From Faecalicatena faecalis (GTDB lineage: Bacteria; Bacillota; Clostridia; Lachnospirales; Lachnospiraceae), in contig NZ_JABACJ020000002.1 of assembly GCF_012524165.2 (NCBI RefSeq), positions 186,001-250,000 of the forward strand: a DNA stretch of 64,000 bases, in the 5' to 3' direction. How positions within the stretch are numbered: the first letter of the stretch is position 1; every line of letters starts with the position of its first letter. Positions 51,105 through 59,981 of this stretch are shown one piece after another. Made by a program: the position numbers and the translations under genes. The notes under the pieces are model-generated. The model did no database searches. It was not told the DNA's origin and worked only from the letters and a program-made list of their open reading frames with translations.

Positions 51105-53339
51105 ATGAAAGACAAGATTTTTGGTGTTTTGCAGCGTGTGGGCAGAAGCTTTATGCTCCCAATCGCAATTCTTCCGGTAGCGGGGCTTCTGCTTGGAATC
51201 GGAAGTTCTTTTACCAACGAAACAACGATCGCCATGTATGGACTGGAAGGGATTTTAGGCAGTGGCACGATCCTGCATGGACTGCTGTTGATCATGAACA
51301 AGGTCGGCAGCATCGTATTTGACAACCTTCCACTGATTTTTGCAGTGGGTGTAGCAATCGGTATGGCTAAGAAGGAAAAGGAGGTATCCGCATTATCTGC
51401 CGTGATTGCATATTTTGTTATGAATACTGCAATCAATGCAATGCTGGTGCTTAATGGGGATATTCTGAAAAGTGGTGAAATCGCTGCGGATGTCCTGGAA
51501 GGTACGATTGCTTCCTCCTGCGGGATCCAGACACTGCAGATGGGTGTGTTCGGCGGTATTATCGTGGGGCTGGGTGTTGCAGCACTGCACAACCGCTTCT
51601 ATAAAATCCAGCTTCCCAATGCACTTTCCTTCTTCGGGGGAACACGGTTCGTGCCGATCATTTCCACACTTGTATACATGTTCGTGGGAATCGCACTTTA
51701 TTTTGTCTGGCCGACCGTACAAAGCGGCATCTATGCACTGGGCGGGCTCGTGACAGGCAGCGGATACGCAGGAACACTGGTCTTCGGACTGATCAAGAGG
51801 GCTTTGATTCCCTTTGGCCTTCACCATGTATTTTACATGCCATTCTGGCAGACAGCCGTTGGCGGAACCATGGAAGTCGCAGGACAGATGGTTCAGGGAG
51901 GCCAGAACATTTTCTTTGCACAGCTTGCTGATTCTGCAAATGTGGCACATTTCAGTGCAGATGCAACACGATACTTTTCCGGGGAATTTATCTTCATGAT
52001 CTTCGGTCTTCCAGGCGCAGCACTTGCTATGTACCGCTGTGCAAAGCCGGAGAAGAAAAAAGCCGCAGGCGGACTGCTTCTTTCTGCAGCACTTGCCTGC
52101 ATGTTGACTGGAATTACGGAGCCAATTGAGTTTTCCTTCTTATTCGTGGCACCGGCGCTGTTTGCAGTACAGGTAGTCCTTGCCGGTTCTGCCTATATGA
52201 TTGCCCATATGCTCAATGTGGCGGTGGGACTTACCTTTTCCGGCGGACTTTTAGACTTTTTCCTGTTCGGAATCCTGCAGGGAAATGAGAAGACAAGCTG
52301 GATTCGAATCATTCCTGTTGGAATTATTTATTTCTTCCTATATTACTTTATCTTTACGTTCCTGATCAAAAAGTTCAATTTCAAGACACCGGGACGCGAA
52401 GACAGTGACACTGAGACCAAACTCTATACAAAGGCTGATGTCAATGCAAGAAAAGAAGGAAATAATACAACCAACGTAAACGACAGCGGCCAAAAGCTTT
52501 CCGATGAGGATGCAGTCAGCAGAACCATCACCAGAGGACTTGGCGGAAAATCAAATATCAGTGATGTGGACTGCTGTGCAACAAGACTGCGCTGTACTGT
52601 GATAAATGCAGAACTGGTCAATGATGCTCTGCTTAAATCGACAGGTGCTTCCGGAGTCGTGCATAAAGGGAAAGGCGTGCAGGTCATCTACGGCCCTCAT
52701 GTAACAGTCATTAAATCCAATCTGGAGGACTATCTGGAGAATGCACCTGACGAGATAGACGATGCAGCAGATATTATAAAAGCGACCAATGCATCTGCAG
52801 ATCATGCCAAAACCACGGATGCCACAGCTAAGGAAACGGCAGATAAAGAGGCTGCCGAAAAAGAAGCAGAGGTCGTAAAGACCATTACGATTTCCAGCCC
52901 GGTCAAAGGACTTGCGGCCGACCTGTCTGAGGCTCCGGATCCCGCCTTTGCAGAGAAGATGATGGGAGACGGTGCGGTCGTAACTCCTCTGGATCCAATC
53001 GTTAGAGCACCGGAGGACGGAGAAGTATGTTTCGTCTTTGAAACCAAGCATGCAATCGGATTTATGACGGATACCGGGGTCAGCCTTCTGATCCATATCG
53101 GAATCGACACAGTAAAATTAGATGGAAAGGGATTTGAGTCATTGGTGGAAAACGGACAAAAGGTAAAGAAAGGTGAGCCGATGTTAAAGCTTGACCTAGA
53201 TTATCTGAAAGCAAATGCTACGTCCGTTGTTTCTCCGATTCTGTGTACAGAGCTGGAGGACAACCAGAGAATCCGTCTTTTGAAACACGGAACGATTGAG
53301 GAAGGGGAGGCGCTTTTTGCCATAGATTTCCTTGCATAA
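51105..53339 (+). CDS. ptsG: PTS glucose-type transporter subunit IICBA
   Basis: A 744-residue phosphotransferase permease in C-B-A order. The membrane IIC domain (1-420) starts FGVLQRVGRSFMLPIAILPV and includes ALIPFGLHHVFYMPFW and GITEPIEFSF. The IIB phospho-cysteine is in DVDCCATRLRCTV (about 490). An Ala/Glu-rich linker precedes the IIA domain with active His in VSLLIHIGIDTVKLDG. It imports and phosphorylates glucose or a related hexose such as N-acetylglucosamine. ATG 51105 has AAAGGAGA 6-8 nt upstream; the ATG at 51099 is too close to it. The leader is controlled by antitermination, and the LicT-type gene follows 18 bp later. Confidence 0.92.
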   Translation: MKDKIFGVLQRVGRSFMLPIAILPVAGLLLGIGSSFTNETTIAMYGLEGILGSGTILHGLLLIMNKVGSIVFDNLPLIFAVGVAIGMAKKEKEVSALSAVIAYFVMNTAINAMLVLNGDILKSGEIAADVLEGTIASSCGIQTLQMGVFGGIIVGLGVAALHNRFYKIQLPNALSFFGGTRFVPIISTLVYMFVGIALYFVWPTVQSGIYALGGLVTGSGYAGTLVFGLIKRALIPFGLHHVFYMPFWQTAVGGTMEVAGQMVQGGQNIFFAQLADSANVAHFSADATRYFSGEFIFMIFGLPGAALAMYRCAKPEKKKAAGGLLLSAALACMLTGITEPIEFSFLFVAPALFAVQVVLAGSAYMIAHMLNVAVGLTFSGGLLDFFLFGILQGNEKTSWIRIIPVGIIYFFLYYFIFTFLIKKFNFKTPGREDSDTETKLYTKADVNARKEGNNTTNVNDSGQKLSDEDAVSRTITRGLGGKSNISDVDCCATRLRCTVINAELVNDALLKSTGASGVVHKGKGVQVIYGPHVTVIKSNLEDYLENAPDEIDDAADIIKATNASADHAKTTDATAKETADKEAAEKEAEVVKTITISSPVKGLAADLSEAPDPAFAEKMMGDGAVVTPLDPIVRAPEDGEVCFVFETKHAIGFMTDTGVSLLIHIGIDTVKLDGKGFESLVENGQKVKKGEPMLKLDLDYLKANATSVVSPILCTELEDNQRIRLLKHGTIEEGEALFAIDFLA

Positions 53340-53357
53340 CAAAATGGATGGTGAGAT

Positions 53358-54197
53358 ATGTATAGAATAAGAAAGATTCTGAACCACAATACAATTATTG
53401 TAATCAATATGGACGACAATCTGGAATATCTGCACATGGGAAAGGGAGCGGGTTTCCAGAAGAAGGTCGGGGAACGGATCGGGCAGCGCTCAGAAGATAC
53501 GGTGTACTCTCTGCAGAAGCTGACTGACCGCGGAGATGCCAGGGAGATCGTCAAATCGGTCTCCCCCCTCTGCCTGGAACTTGCCAATGAAGTGCTAAAG
53601 GAAGCCCAGAAAGAATTCGGTGAGGTGGACCGCGCTATTTTATTTCCCATGGCTGACCATATCGAATTCGCCGTCCAGCGGATCAAGAATCATGAGCAGA
53701 TCTCAAACCCACTGACCGATGACATCCGCGTCCTTTTTTATAAGGAATACAAGGTTGCAGAATGTATCGTGCCGCTTCTCTGGGAGAAGTTAAAGATACG
53801 GATTGACGAACATGAAGTGGGGTATATTGCGCTGCATATCCACTCCGCCATTGATCATGAAAAAGTGTCACAGGCCATGATGATCACCCAGGCGGTCCGG
53901 GAATGTATCACCATGGTAGAAAAGCAGACGGGAAAGAAAATAGATATCATGTCTCTTTCCTATAACCGGCTGATGAACCATGTGCGTTATATGGTTGCCC
54001 GGGCGCTGAAAAAGGAACGGATCAAGCTGAACATGAATGATTATATGGAAATAAAATTTCCGGAATCCTTTCGGACAGCCACTACTGTCTGTGACGAGAT
54101 CGGGCGCAGCCTGAAATGTACGCTGGATGAGGTGGAAATCGGATATCTTGCTATGCATATCGAACGAGTTGCGGGGGATGAGATGGAGCCCTCTTAA
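53358..54197 (+). CDS. LicT/BglG-type transcriptional antiterminator
   Basis: A 279-residue protein. An N-terminal RNA-binding CAT domain (MYRIRKILNHNTIIVIN to about 55) precedes two PTS regulation domains. PRD1 histidines are in MADHIEFAVQR and VGYIALHIHSA, PRD2 histidines in YNRLMNHVRYMV and IGYLAMHIERV. Phosphorylation by HPr and the IIB domain of its own PTS would set its activity. It should bind the RAT sequence ahead of the PTS gene, closing a self-regulated unit. Confidence 0.93.
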   Translation: MYRIRKILNHNTIIVINMDDNLEYLHMGKGAGFQKKVGERIGQRSEDTVYSLQKLTDRGDAREIVKSVSPLCLELANEVLKEAQKEFGEVDRAILFPMADHIEFAVQRIKNHEQISNPLTDDIRVLFYKEYKVAECIVPLLWEKLKIRIDEHEVGYIALHIHSAIDHEKVSQAMMITQAVRECITMVEKQTGKKIDIMSLSYNRLMNHVRYMVARALKKERIKLNMNDYMEIKFPESFRTATTVCDEIGRSLKCTLDEVEIGYLAMHIERVAGDEMEPS

Positions 54198-54266
54198 AGC
54201 CTTAACTTGCCCACTGTTGTGGCAGAAATTCTCTTTCTAATATTCTCTTTCCCAATATTTGATTTT

Positions 54267-54343
54267 CTTAGATGAATATGATAAACTATTTTCTGCGGGT
54301 GAGCACCTACCGACAGTCAGGCTATTCTGATTGTCGGTTTTTT
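54267..54343 (+). promoter_or_regulatory. Structured leader with terminator before the small DMT transporter
   Basis: After a possible promoter (TTGATT, 17 bp, TAAACT) the short transcript contains GCGGGTGAGCACCTACCGAC and the terminator ACCGACAGTCAG/CTGATTGTCGGT (54309-54338) with TTTTTT. The right end lies only 22 bp before the gene, so the terminator is in its leader as well as behind licT. This could be attenuation or a small riboswitch; the guanidine-IV class is one idea for efflux genes, unverified. Confidence 0.5.
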
Positions 54344-54364
54344 ATATCAACTAGAGGAGTGTGA

Positions 54365-54796
54365 ATGAAAATGTTTCAAATGTATTGGCCTATTTTCCTG
54401 ATCGTATTGTCTAATATCTTTTATCACATCTGTTCCAAATCAACACCAGCAGGCATCCATCCACTTGCTGCCCTGACCGTGACCTATGCTGTGGGAGCCA
54501 TCGTTTCCGCAGTGCTGTACTTTGTTTTGAACCATGGCGGTAACCTGATTCAGGAATATCACAAACTGAATTGGAGCAGCTTTGTCCTGGGGCTGGCAGT
54601 TGTCGGATTGGAAGCAGGCTCTATCTATATGTATAAAGCAGGCTGGAATATCAGTGTTGGACAGCTTGTCCATAGTTCCCTATTGACCGTATGTCTCATC
54701 ATCATTGGATACTTTGTATACCATGAAGCCGTTACGATTCAAAAGGTCGTGGGTATTCTAATCTGTATGTTCGGTTTATATTTGATCAATAAATAA
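54365..54796 (+). CDS. Small EamA/DMT-family membrane transporter
   Basis: A 143-residue protein with four to five hydrophobic helices, half the length of a full EamA carrier, so it probably works as a dimer, as SMR-like proteins do. Features are GIHPLAALTVTYAVGAIVSA and the C-terminal YHEAVTIQKVVGILICMFGL. GAGGAG precedes the ATG. It stands alone after a leader with a terminator hairpin. The substrate is unknown; the leader may sense it. Confidence 0.85.
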   Translation: MKMFQMYWPIFLIVLSNIFYHICSKSTPAGIHPLAALTVTYAVGAIVSAVLYFVLNHGGNLIQEYHKLNWSSFVLGLAVVGLEAGSIYMYKAGWNISVGQLVHSSLLTVCLIIIGYFVYHEAVTIQKVVGILICMFGLYLINK

Positions 54797-54911
54797 TCAA
54801 AAGTCCTCTCTCCTTATATTTATCGTAAAATATGTTTGTCTTAAAAAATCAAGAGATTCAATTTTTGAAATGATATTCTTATGGTAAATACAAAAAGCAG
54901 GAGGATACAAA

Positions 54912-56081
54912 ATGAAAAAAAGAATGGAAGCATATTTACGGGTACTTTGCGAAGAAATCGGTGCTCGTCCAACAGGTTCTGAGGCGAATCGTACAGCAGT
55001 GGAATATGTCTGTGAAGAGTTGAAGCGTTCCGGACTCAGAATCTCAAAACAGGAATTCGACTGTATGGACTGGAGCAAAGAAGAGGGCACTCTTACTGTT
55101 GAAAAACATAAGATTCCAATTGCTCCGGCACCGTATTCCCTCCCTTGCGATCTGCAAGGTGAATTGATCTGTGTTCATTCATTGGAGGAGCTGCGCACGG
55201 CCCCTATTTCTGGAAAAATCGTTGTACTCTGTGATGCTCTGGCATCTGAACCCCTGATGCCGAAAAGCTTTATCTTTTGGAATCCAGATGAGCATAAGGA
55301 GATCATTTCGCTACTAGAAAACAGCGGGGTAAAAGCGGTACTCACGGTCAGTCTGTCAAAGGAATGCTTGTTACCGGTCATAGAAGATGGTGATTTTACT
55401 GTTCCCTGTGCAATGGTCCTTCCAGAACATGTACCGCTTCTTTGTACCGGCTCCTTAGCGTCTCTTACATTGAATACCGTCCGACGTCCTGCGAAGGCAG
55501 CTAACATACTTGCTGCTTATGGCAGTGGAAAACAGAAAATCTGTCTTTCCGCACATATCGATACCCAGCCTGGAACTCCCGGAGCATTGGACAACGCTTC
55601 CGGTGTAGCTGTATTGCTTGCAGTAGCGGCAAAGCTGTCCGGCCGGGAGCTTCCTTGTCAAATTGAATTTGTTCTTTTCAATGGGGAAGATTATTACTCT
55701 ACTCCAGGAGAAATGCTCTACCTGAACACCAGCCTTACCCATCCAGATGAGTATCTTTGTGCCTTTAATATCGACGGAGCAGGGGTCAAAGGAAAGCATA
55801 CAGCATATTCCTTTTATGAATGTCCACAAAATCTCATGGAGAGCTTGACAGACCTGGCCTTAAAGACCGGTGATTTTGAACAGATCGAGCCGTGGCCTCA
55901 AGGAGACCATACGCTCTTTTCCTTTTCCGGTATTCCGGCAATTGCAATTACTTCTGAGGGAATCTTTGAATTGACTGACCATGTCCTGCACACAGAAAGT
56001 GACACATTGGAATGGATCGATCGAGAAAAACTAGAAGTTCTGGTGGATTTCCTATTAGATGCGATTTGTAAAATAGCTTGA
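54912..56081 (+). CDS. M28-family metallopeptidase
   Basis: A 389-residue aminopeptidase-like protein. Zinc ligands are in LSAHIDTQPGTPGALDNASG (His, Asp) and LFNGEDYYSTPGE (Glu pair), with Asp in FNIDGAG and the terminal His in LTDHVLHTESDTLEW. A PA-like insert (about 75-185) is present. No signal peptide is seen, suggesting cytoplasmic peptide use. GGAGGA lies 7 nt before the ATG. It appears monocistronic, closed by a hairpin. Confidence 0.88.
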   Translation: MKKRMEAYLRVLCEEIGARPTGSEANRTAVEYVCEELKRSGLRISKQEFDCMDWSKEEGTLTVEKHKIPIAPAPYSLPCDLQGELICVHSLEELRTAPISGKIVVLCDALASEPLMPKSFIFWNPDEHKEIISLLENSGVKAVLTVSLSKECLLPVIEDGDFTVPCAMVLPEHVPLLCTGSLASLTLNTVRRPAKAANILAAYGSGKQKICLSAHIDTQPGTPGALDNASGVAVLLAVAAKLSGRELPCQIEFVLFNGEDYYSTPGEMLYLNTSLTHPDEYLCAFNIDGAGVKGKHTAYSFYECPQNLMESLTDLALKTGDFEQIEPWPQGDHTLFSFSGIPAIAITSEGIFELTDHVLHTESDTLEWIDREKLEVLVDFLLDAICKIA

Positions 56082-56109
56082 GAATATCTACTTTAATTAA
56101 AATCATATA

Positions 56110-56135
56110 GGGGTATGGAACATATACCATACCCC
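56110..56135. terminator. Bidirectional terminator between the M28 peptidase and HAD genes
   Basis: GGGGTATGG pairs with CCATACCCC around AACATATA. T-rich sequence follows on both strands. Confidence 0.75.
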
Positions 56136-56191
56136 CTTCATAATTTCAAAAGGGTCATCCTCATTCGAAAGACCCCTCTGAAATTTCCCTT

Positions 56192-56902
56192 TTAAATTGT
56201 AAGCTTTCCGATTCTGATTCTATCTCCCTGTATACAATCCTCATATGAGTTGAAACAATACTCTTCTCCCCAGCCCGGAGGTCTGGAATATCTGGAATAG
56301 CAGGCACAATGCATTCCCGCCGCACAGGCTCCTGCCACATCCTTTTCCCAGTTGTCTCCAATGAACAGGCATTCTTCCGGGGCACATCCAGATTTTTCTA
56401 TGCAGAGTCGAAAGATACTGGAGTTAGGTTTGTCGCTCCCTGCCTCCTCGCTGGTGATCACACTGTCAAAATAAGGGGCAAGCCCGAGCCTCTCCAGCTT
56501 TTTATTCTGGATATAGGAGGTCATATCCGACCCGATTCCCAGGTGGATTCCTTTCTTCTTTAACAAGTCAAGCATCCTCTCCACTCCTGGTTCAGGAACT
56601 GCATTCTTCAGAACCGTATCCCAATAGAGTTGATATAGCTTTGTCCCATGCGGATAAATGGGCTTATGCAGGATTTCCAGTGCGTTCTGAAAACGTATCT
56701 GCCGGTTATGAGTCGTGGGACTACTTTGTCCCAATCTGGCTCCGATCCTAAGTTGTGCCTGTTTTACTGCATCCTTCCAAGCATCTGATTCAATCTTTAG
56801 CTCTTTACATACGTATGTTTCAACCTCACTGGCAGCCAGCCTGTTTGCCTCTGTGAAATGATAGAGGGTATCGTCTATATCAAAAAATACTGCCTGAATC
56901 AT
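56192..56902 (-). CDS. HAD-superfamily hydrolase
   Basis: A 236-residue phosphatase-like protein with motif [12 protein letters not shown], motif [10 protein letters not shown] (Ser/Thr loop shifted), Lys in [14 protein letters not shown] and motif [19 protein letters not shown]. The cap is helical (C1 type). It overlaps the upstream ulaF-like gene by 4 bp (ATGA), so it ends the ascorbate operon. It may dephosphorylate a sugar-phosphate intermediate to prevent build-up, an inference from context. Confidence 0.88.
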   Translation of the reverse strand: MIQAVFFDIDDTLYHFTEANRLAASEVETYVCKELKIESDAWKDAVKQAQLRIGARLGQSSPTTHNRQIRFQNALEILHKPIYPHGTKLYQLYWDTVLKNAVPEPGVERMLDLLKKKGIHLGIGSDMTSYIQNKKLERLGLAPYFDSVITSEEAGSDKPNSSIFRLCIEKSGCAPEECLFIGDNWEKDVAGACAAGMHCACYSRYSRPPGWGEEYCFNSYEDCIQGDRIRIGKLTI

Positions 56903-57582
56903 TGTCCGTAATAAGCATTTTCTCCGTGCTTGCGGTAATAATGTTTATCCATCAGTTCCTGCGGGGCTGGTCCAACTTTTGGATTGATCATCTCACATCT
57001 TGCACCCATCTTAGCGACCTCTTCCAGTACAACCGCATTGTGTACGGCTTCGAGTCCGTCTTTTCCCCAGGTGAACGGTCCGTGGTTTTTACAAAGCACG
57101 GCCGGCATTGCTTCGTAATCATTGGTCTGAAACGCCTCTGCTATGAGTACTCCTGTATTCACTTCATAGGCCTTAAGCTCCTCTTTCGTCAGGTTCCTCA
57201 CACATGGCACGGTGCCGTACAGGTAATCTGCATGCGTGGTCCCATAACATGGGATGCCTCTGCCCGCCTGTGCCCAGCTTGTGGCCCATGGGGAATGGGT
57301 ATGCACGATGCCGCCGATATTTGAAAATGCCTTGTACAATTCTACATGAGTCGGAGTATCTGAAGATGGGTTGTAATGTCCTTCCACTACTTTTCCATCC
57401 AAGTCTACGATTACCATGTCCTCTGGTCTTAATTTCTCATAATCCACGCCGCTCGGCTTGATTGCAAAATATCCGGTCTCCCTGTCGATCTCACTTACAT
57501 TTCCCCAGGTAAATGTGACAAGTCCATATTTAGGAAGAAGCATATTAGCTTCATATACTCTTTTTTTCAGTTCCTCTAACAT
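56899..57582 (-). CDS. ulaF: L-ribulose-5-phosphate 4-epimerase
   Basis: Converts L-ribulose 5-phosphate to D-xylulose 5-phosphate, the last ascorbate-specific step before the pentose phosphate pathway. A 227-residue class II aldolase-fold enzyme with [23 protein letters not shown] (His-x-His zinc ligands), GTTHADY and KNHGPFTWG. The start at 57582 has AGGGAGA 8 nt upstream; the frame runs to 57636. AraD has the same activity, but location in the ula operon favours ulaF. Confidence 0.92.
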   Translation of the reverse strand: MLEELKKRVYEANMLLPKYGLVTFTWGNVSEIDRETGYFAIKPSGVDYEKLRPEDMVIVDLDGKVVEGHYNPSSDTPTHVELYKAFSNIGGIVHTHSPWATSWAQAGRGIPCYGTTHADYLYGTVPCVRNLTKEELKAYEVNTGVLIAEAFQTNDYEAMPAVLCKNHGPFTWGKDGLEAVHNAVVLEEVAKMGARCEMINPKVGPAPQELMDKHYYRKHGENAYYGQ

Positions 57583-57626
57583 TGATAAAATCTCCCTCTT
57601 TTCTCCAGCCGCTTCACGTCTGTCTG

Positions 57627-58682
57627 CTATTTGCACATCGTATAGATAGCAACCTCATCGGTCTCCCTGTTCGCGGAAACGAGAATATCTCTGCCATCCT
57701 TTGTAAGTTTCAGTACATTAGCCGGACCGCAGTCCTCATCGATGACCTCTGCACGGTATCCTTTTGCTGCTTCATCATAGGTAAACATAATCAGATTGCG
57801 CTCTGCCTTCCTATGTCCGACCACAACTGCCTGCTGCCCCCACAGTTCTCCGCCATAGATAGCGTGGGTGAATTCAGCCGGTTTCTCATAATCATAGACC
57901 TTCTGATATGCCCCATCCTGTCTTTTATAAATGGAAATCTGGTCGCCATGGAATGGAGATAATACTGCCAGCTCCTTCTCTCCGTCCCCGTCCAGATCTA
58001 CCAGAACTGCGTCACTCGCCGGCGTATCTAATAAGGTCCGAATATCCCATTCCCCTTCTGCCGTACTTGGGGGCAGGAACTGGAAGACGCCGTTATCGGA
58101 GGAGATCACACAAGTATCTGTGCCATTTTCTTTCACTCTATAGTATCCATGATTCTTTAACATGTTGTCCTTTATCACCGTGAGCTTTAATTGGTTATCA
58201 TCATGAAAGCTGCTCAGATCATCCGGGAGCACTGCCGCATAGACTTTTCCCGGAGAACTCCAGTCATCTTTGAATTCATGTCCTGATTTGAGCGCACAGG
58301 CAATCAGATATCTCACACCGTTTCTCTCCACGATATCAAAACGGTGCACATGAGGCAGATCTACCAATGTCCTGACCTCCCAGTTTCCCTTGGAAATCGG
58401 AGTCACAATCACGATCTTGGCTTCCTTTGAATCGTTCGGAGAATAGAACTTATGTGTTGCCAAAAATACTCCATTGCTTCCCGGCACCTGTACCATACTC
58501 ATCACACCGCCCGGCTCGTTCCATACAGTATCCACTTCGTTCCCGTCAAGATCAAAAAGGATGCATCTGTCTACCTTTTCTGCAGCGACCAGGAAGTATT
58601 CCTGTCCATTATAGTTCAGTGGTGCTATGGAATAACACTTATTTAAATTTGAAATAACTTTTTTCTCAATATTCACGTTCAA
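57627..58682 (-). CDS. Beta-propeller (FG-GAP/VCBS-like repeat) protein of unknown function
   Basis: A 351-residue protein made of about seven beta-rich repeats, one with the calcium-binding loop [20 protein letters not shown]. There is no signal peptide, so it is probably cytoplasmic, unusual for such propellers. It begins TTG (or GTG two codons later) after GGAAGGG. It lies between ulaE and ulaF in the ascorbate operon, where the decarboxylase ulaD would be expected. It could be a lactonase-like or sensor propeller; no catalytic motif is recognised. Confidence 0.65.
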   Translation of the reverse strand: MNVNIEKKVISNLNKCYSIAPLNYNGQEYFLVAAEKVDRCILFDLDGNEVDTVWNEPGGVMSMVQVPGSNGVFLATHKFYSPNDSKEAKIVIVTPISKGNWEVRTLVDLPHVHRFDIVERNGVRYLIACALKSGHEFKDDWSSPGKVYAAVLPDDLSSFHDDNQLKLTVIKDNMLKNHGYYRVKENGTDTCVISSDNGVFQFLPPSTAEGEWDIRTLLDTPASDAVLVDLDGDGEKELAVLSPFHGDQISIYKRQDGAYQKVYDYEKPAEFTHAIYGGELWGQQAVVVGHRKAERNLIMFTYDEAAKGYRAEVIDEDCGPANVLKLTKDGRDILVSANRETDEVAIYTMCK

Positions 58683-58696
58683 TCCAACCCTTCCTT

Positions 58697-59548
58697 TTAC
58701 TCATTGTCCTGCCGTTTCAAAATCTCTGTGAACATATCGTGTGCGTTCCTAAGATCATCCTTCCAGGCCGGATTCCCCGTATACCAGAATTCTGTCACAA
58801 ATTTCCGAACGCCCAGTTTCCAGGCCGCTTCTGCTGCACCTTCAAAATCCACATGTCCAGTTCCAAATGGAATCTCACGGAATTTTCCAGGCACGGTCTC
58901 TTTTAAGTGCATTGCCACGATATGCCCTTTCCCCAAGGTCAGATCTTCCAATACATCTGTCTGGTATGTCTTGGCTGCATTCGTGATGTTGCCGATATCA
59001 GGATATACATTCAGATAAGGGGAACACACAAGGGTCACATATTTCATGGCCTTTTCCACCGTGTTCATGAACTCATTCTCCATGGTCTCGAACCCAAGAA
59101 GGATTCCGTATTTTTCAGCGATCTCCGCCGCTTTCTTAAGATTCTTGAGAAAACGCTTCTTCGTCTCGAAGGTGGACTCTTCATAATATACATCATATCC
59201 GGCAAGCTGGATGATCCGAATTCCCAGATCATCCGCCAGACGGATTGCCTTTTCCATGATTTCCATGCCTCTTGCGCAAACTTCTGGATCTCTACTGCCA
59301 AGAGGATATTTCCTATGCCCGCTCAAGCACATGGTGCGGATCGGTACGCCCGTCTCTGCCATCAATCGAACCAGTTTTAGACGCTCTTCCTGCGTCATAT
59401 CCAGTCTTTTTAACTTTTCCTCTGTCTCATCGATGCTGATCTCTACAAAATCGAAGCCTGCCTCTTTCGCACAGAGTAACTTTTCCTTCCATTCCAGCTG
59501 GGACGGCATGGATTTTTCATACAGTCCCAGTGTAAATGCTTTTGCCAT
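58697..59548 (-). CDS. ulaE: L-xylulose-5-phosphate 3-epimerase
   Basis: Converts L-xylulose 5-phosphate to L-ribulose 5-phosphate. About 283 residues of TIM barrel, very close in pattern to E. coli UlaE: LGLYEKSMPSQLEWKEKL, AGFDFVEISIDETEEKL, RLDMTQEERLKL, MCLSGHRKYPLGS and IQLAGYDVYYEEST. Metal Glu is in FETMENEF. ATG 59548 (MAKAFTLG) is preferred; a GTG three codons earlier is possible. It is directly upstream of the beta-propeller gene. Confidence 0.93.
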   Translation of the reverse strand: MAKAFTLGLYEKSMPSQLEWKEKLLCAKEAGFDFVEISIDETEEKLKRLDMTQEERLKLVRLMAETGVPIRTMCLSGHRKYPLGSRDPEVCARGMEIMEKAIRLADDLGIRIIQLAGYDVYYEESTFETKKRFLKNLKKAAEIAEKYGILLGFETMENEFMNTVEKAMKYVTLVCSPYLNVYPDIGNITNAAKTYQTDVLEDLTLGKGHIVAMHLKETVPGKFREIPFGTGHVDFEGAAEAAWKLGVRKFVTEFWYTGNPAWKDDLRNAHDMFTEILKRQDNE

Positions 59549-59562
59549 CTCTTCCACCAGCC

Positions 59563-59868
59563 TTAATCGATAATTCCGTTCTCTCTCATCTTGTCTTCGA
59601 TTTCTTTCGCTGACATGATGTTTCTCAGACCAATAACTTTTGTTCCTTTTTTCTCAGCATCCTTGAACATATTTGCAAAATTCTGTGCACAGAATACCAC
59701 ATCATACTGTGCAGCAGCCGTTTTTCCTTCGGAAAGTGCACAATGGTGCACCTTTCCCGGCTTTAAGCCCACTTTATCAAGTACTTTCTGCATCGTCATC
59801 TTCATCATCAAACTAGAACCTGCTCCATTTGCACAACATACCATAAAACTTAAATTCTCTTTACTCAT
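59563..59868 (-). CDS. ulaB: PTS ascorbate-specific IIB component
   Basis: A 101-residue phospho-carrier with the P-loop CCANGAGSSLMMKM; one of the N-terminal cysteines is the phosphorylation site. It passes phosphate to ascorbate during transport by UlaA. AAGGAGA is 9 nt before the ATG. A 113-bp gap separates it from ulaA, in which I see no clear terminator. Confidence 0.93.
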   Translation of the reverse strand: MSKENLSFMVCCANGAGSSLMMKMTMQKVLDKVGLKPGKVHHCALSEGKTAAAQYDVVFCAQNFANMFKDAEKKGTKVIGLRNIMSAKEIEDKMRENGIID

Positions 59869-59981
59869 TTTTTCTTCTCCTTTTTATAAATTTGTAGTAT
59901 AAGAACCATCATTCTTTTTTATTATTTATAACACTATGATTTTAATGCTATCAGATTTTTTTATGAATTTCTATTTAAATA

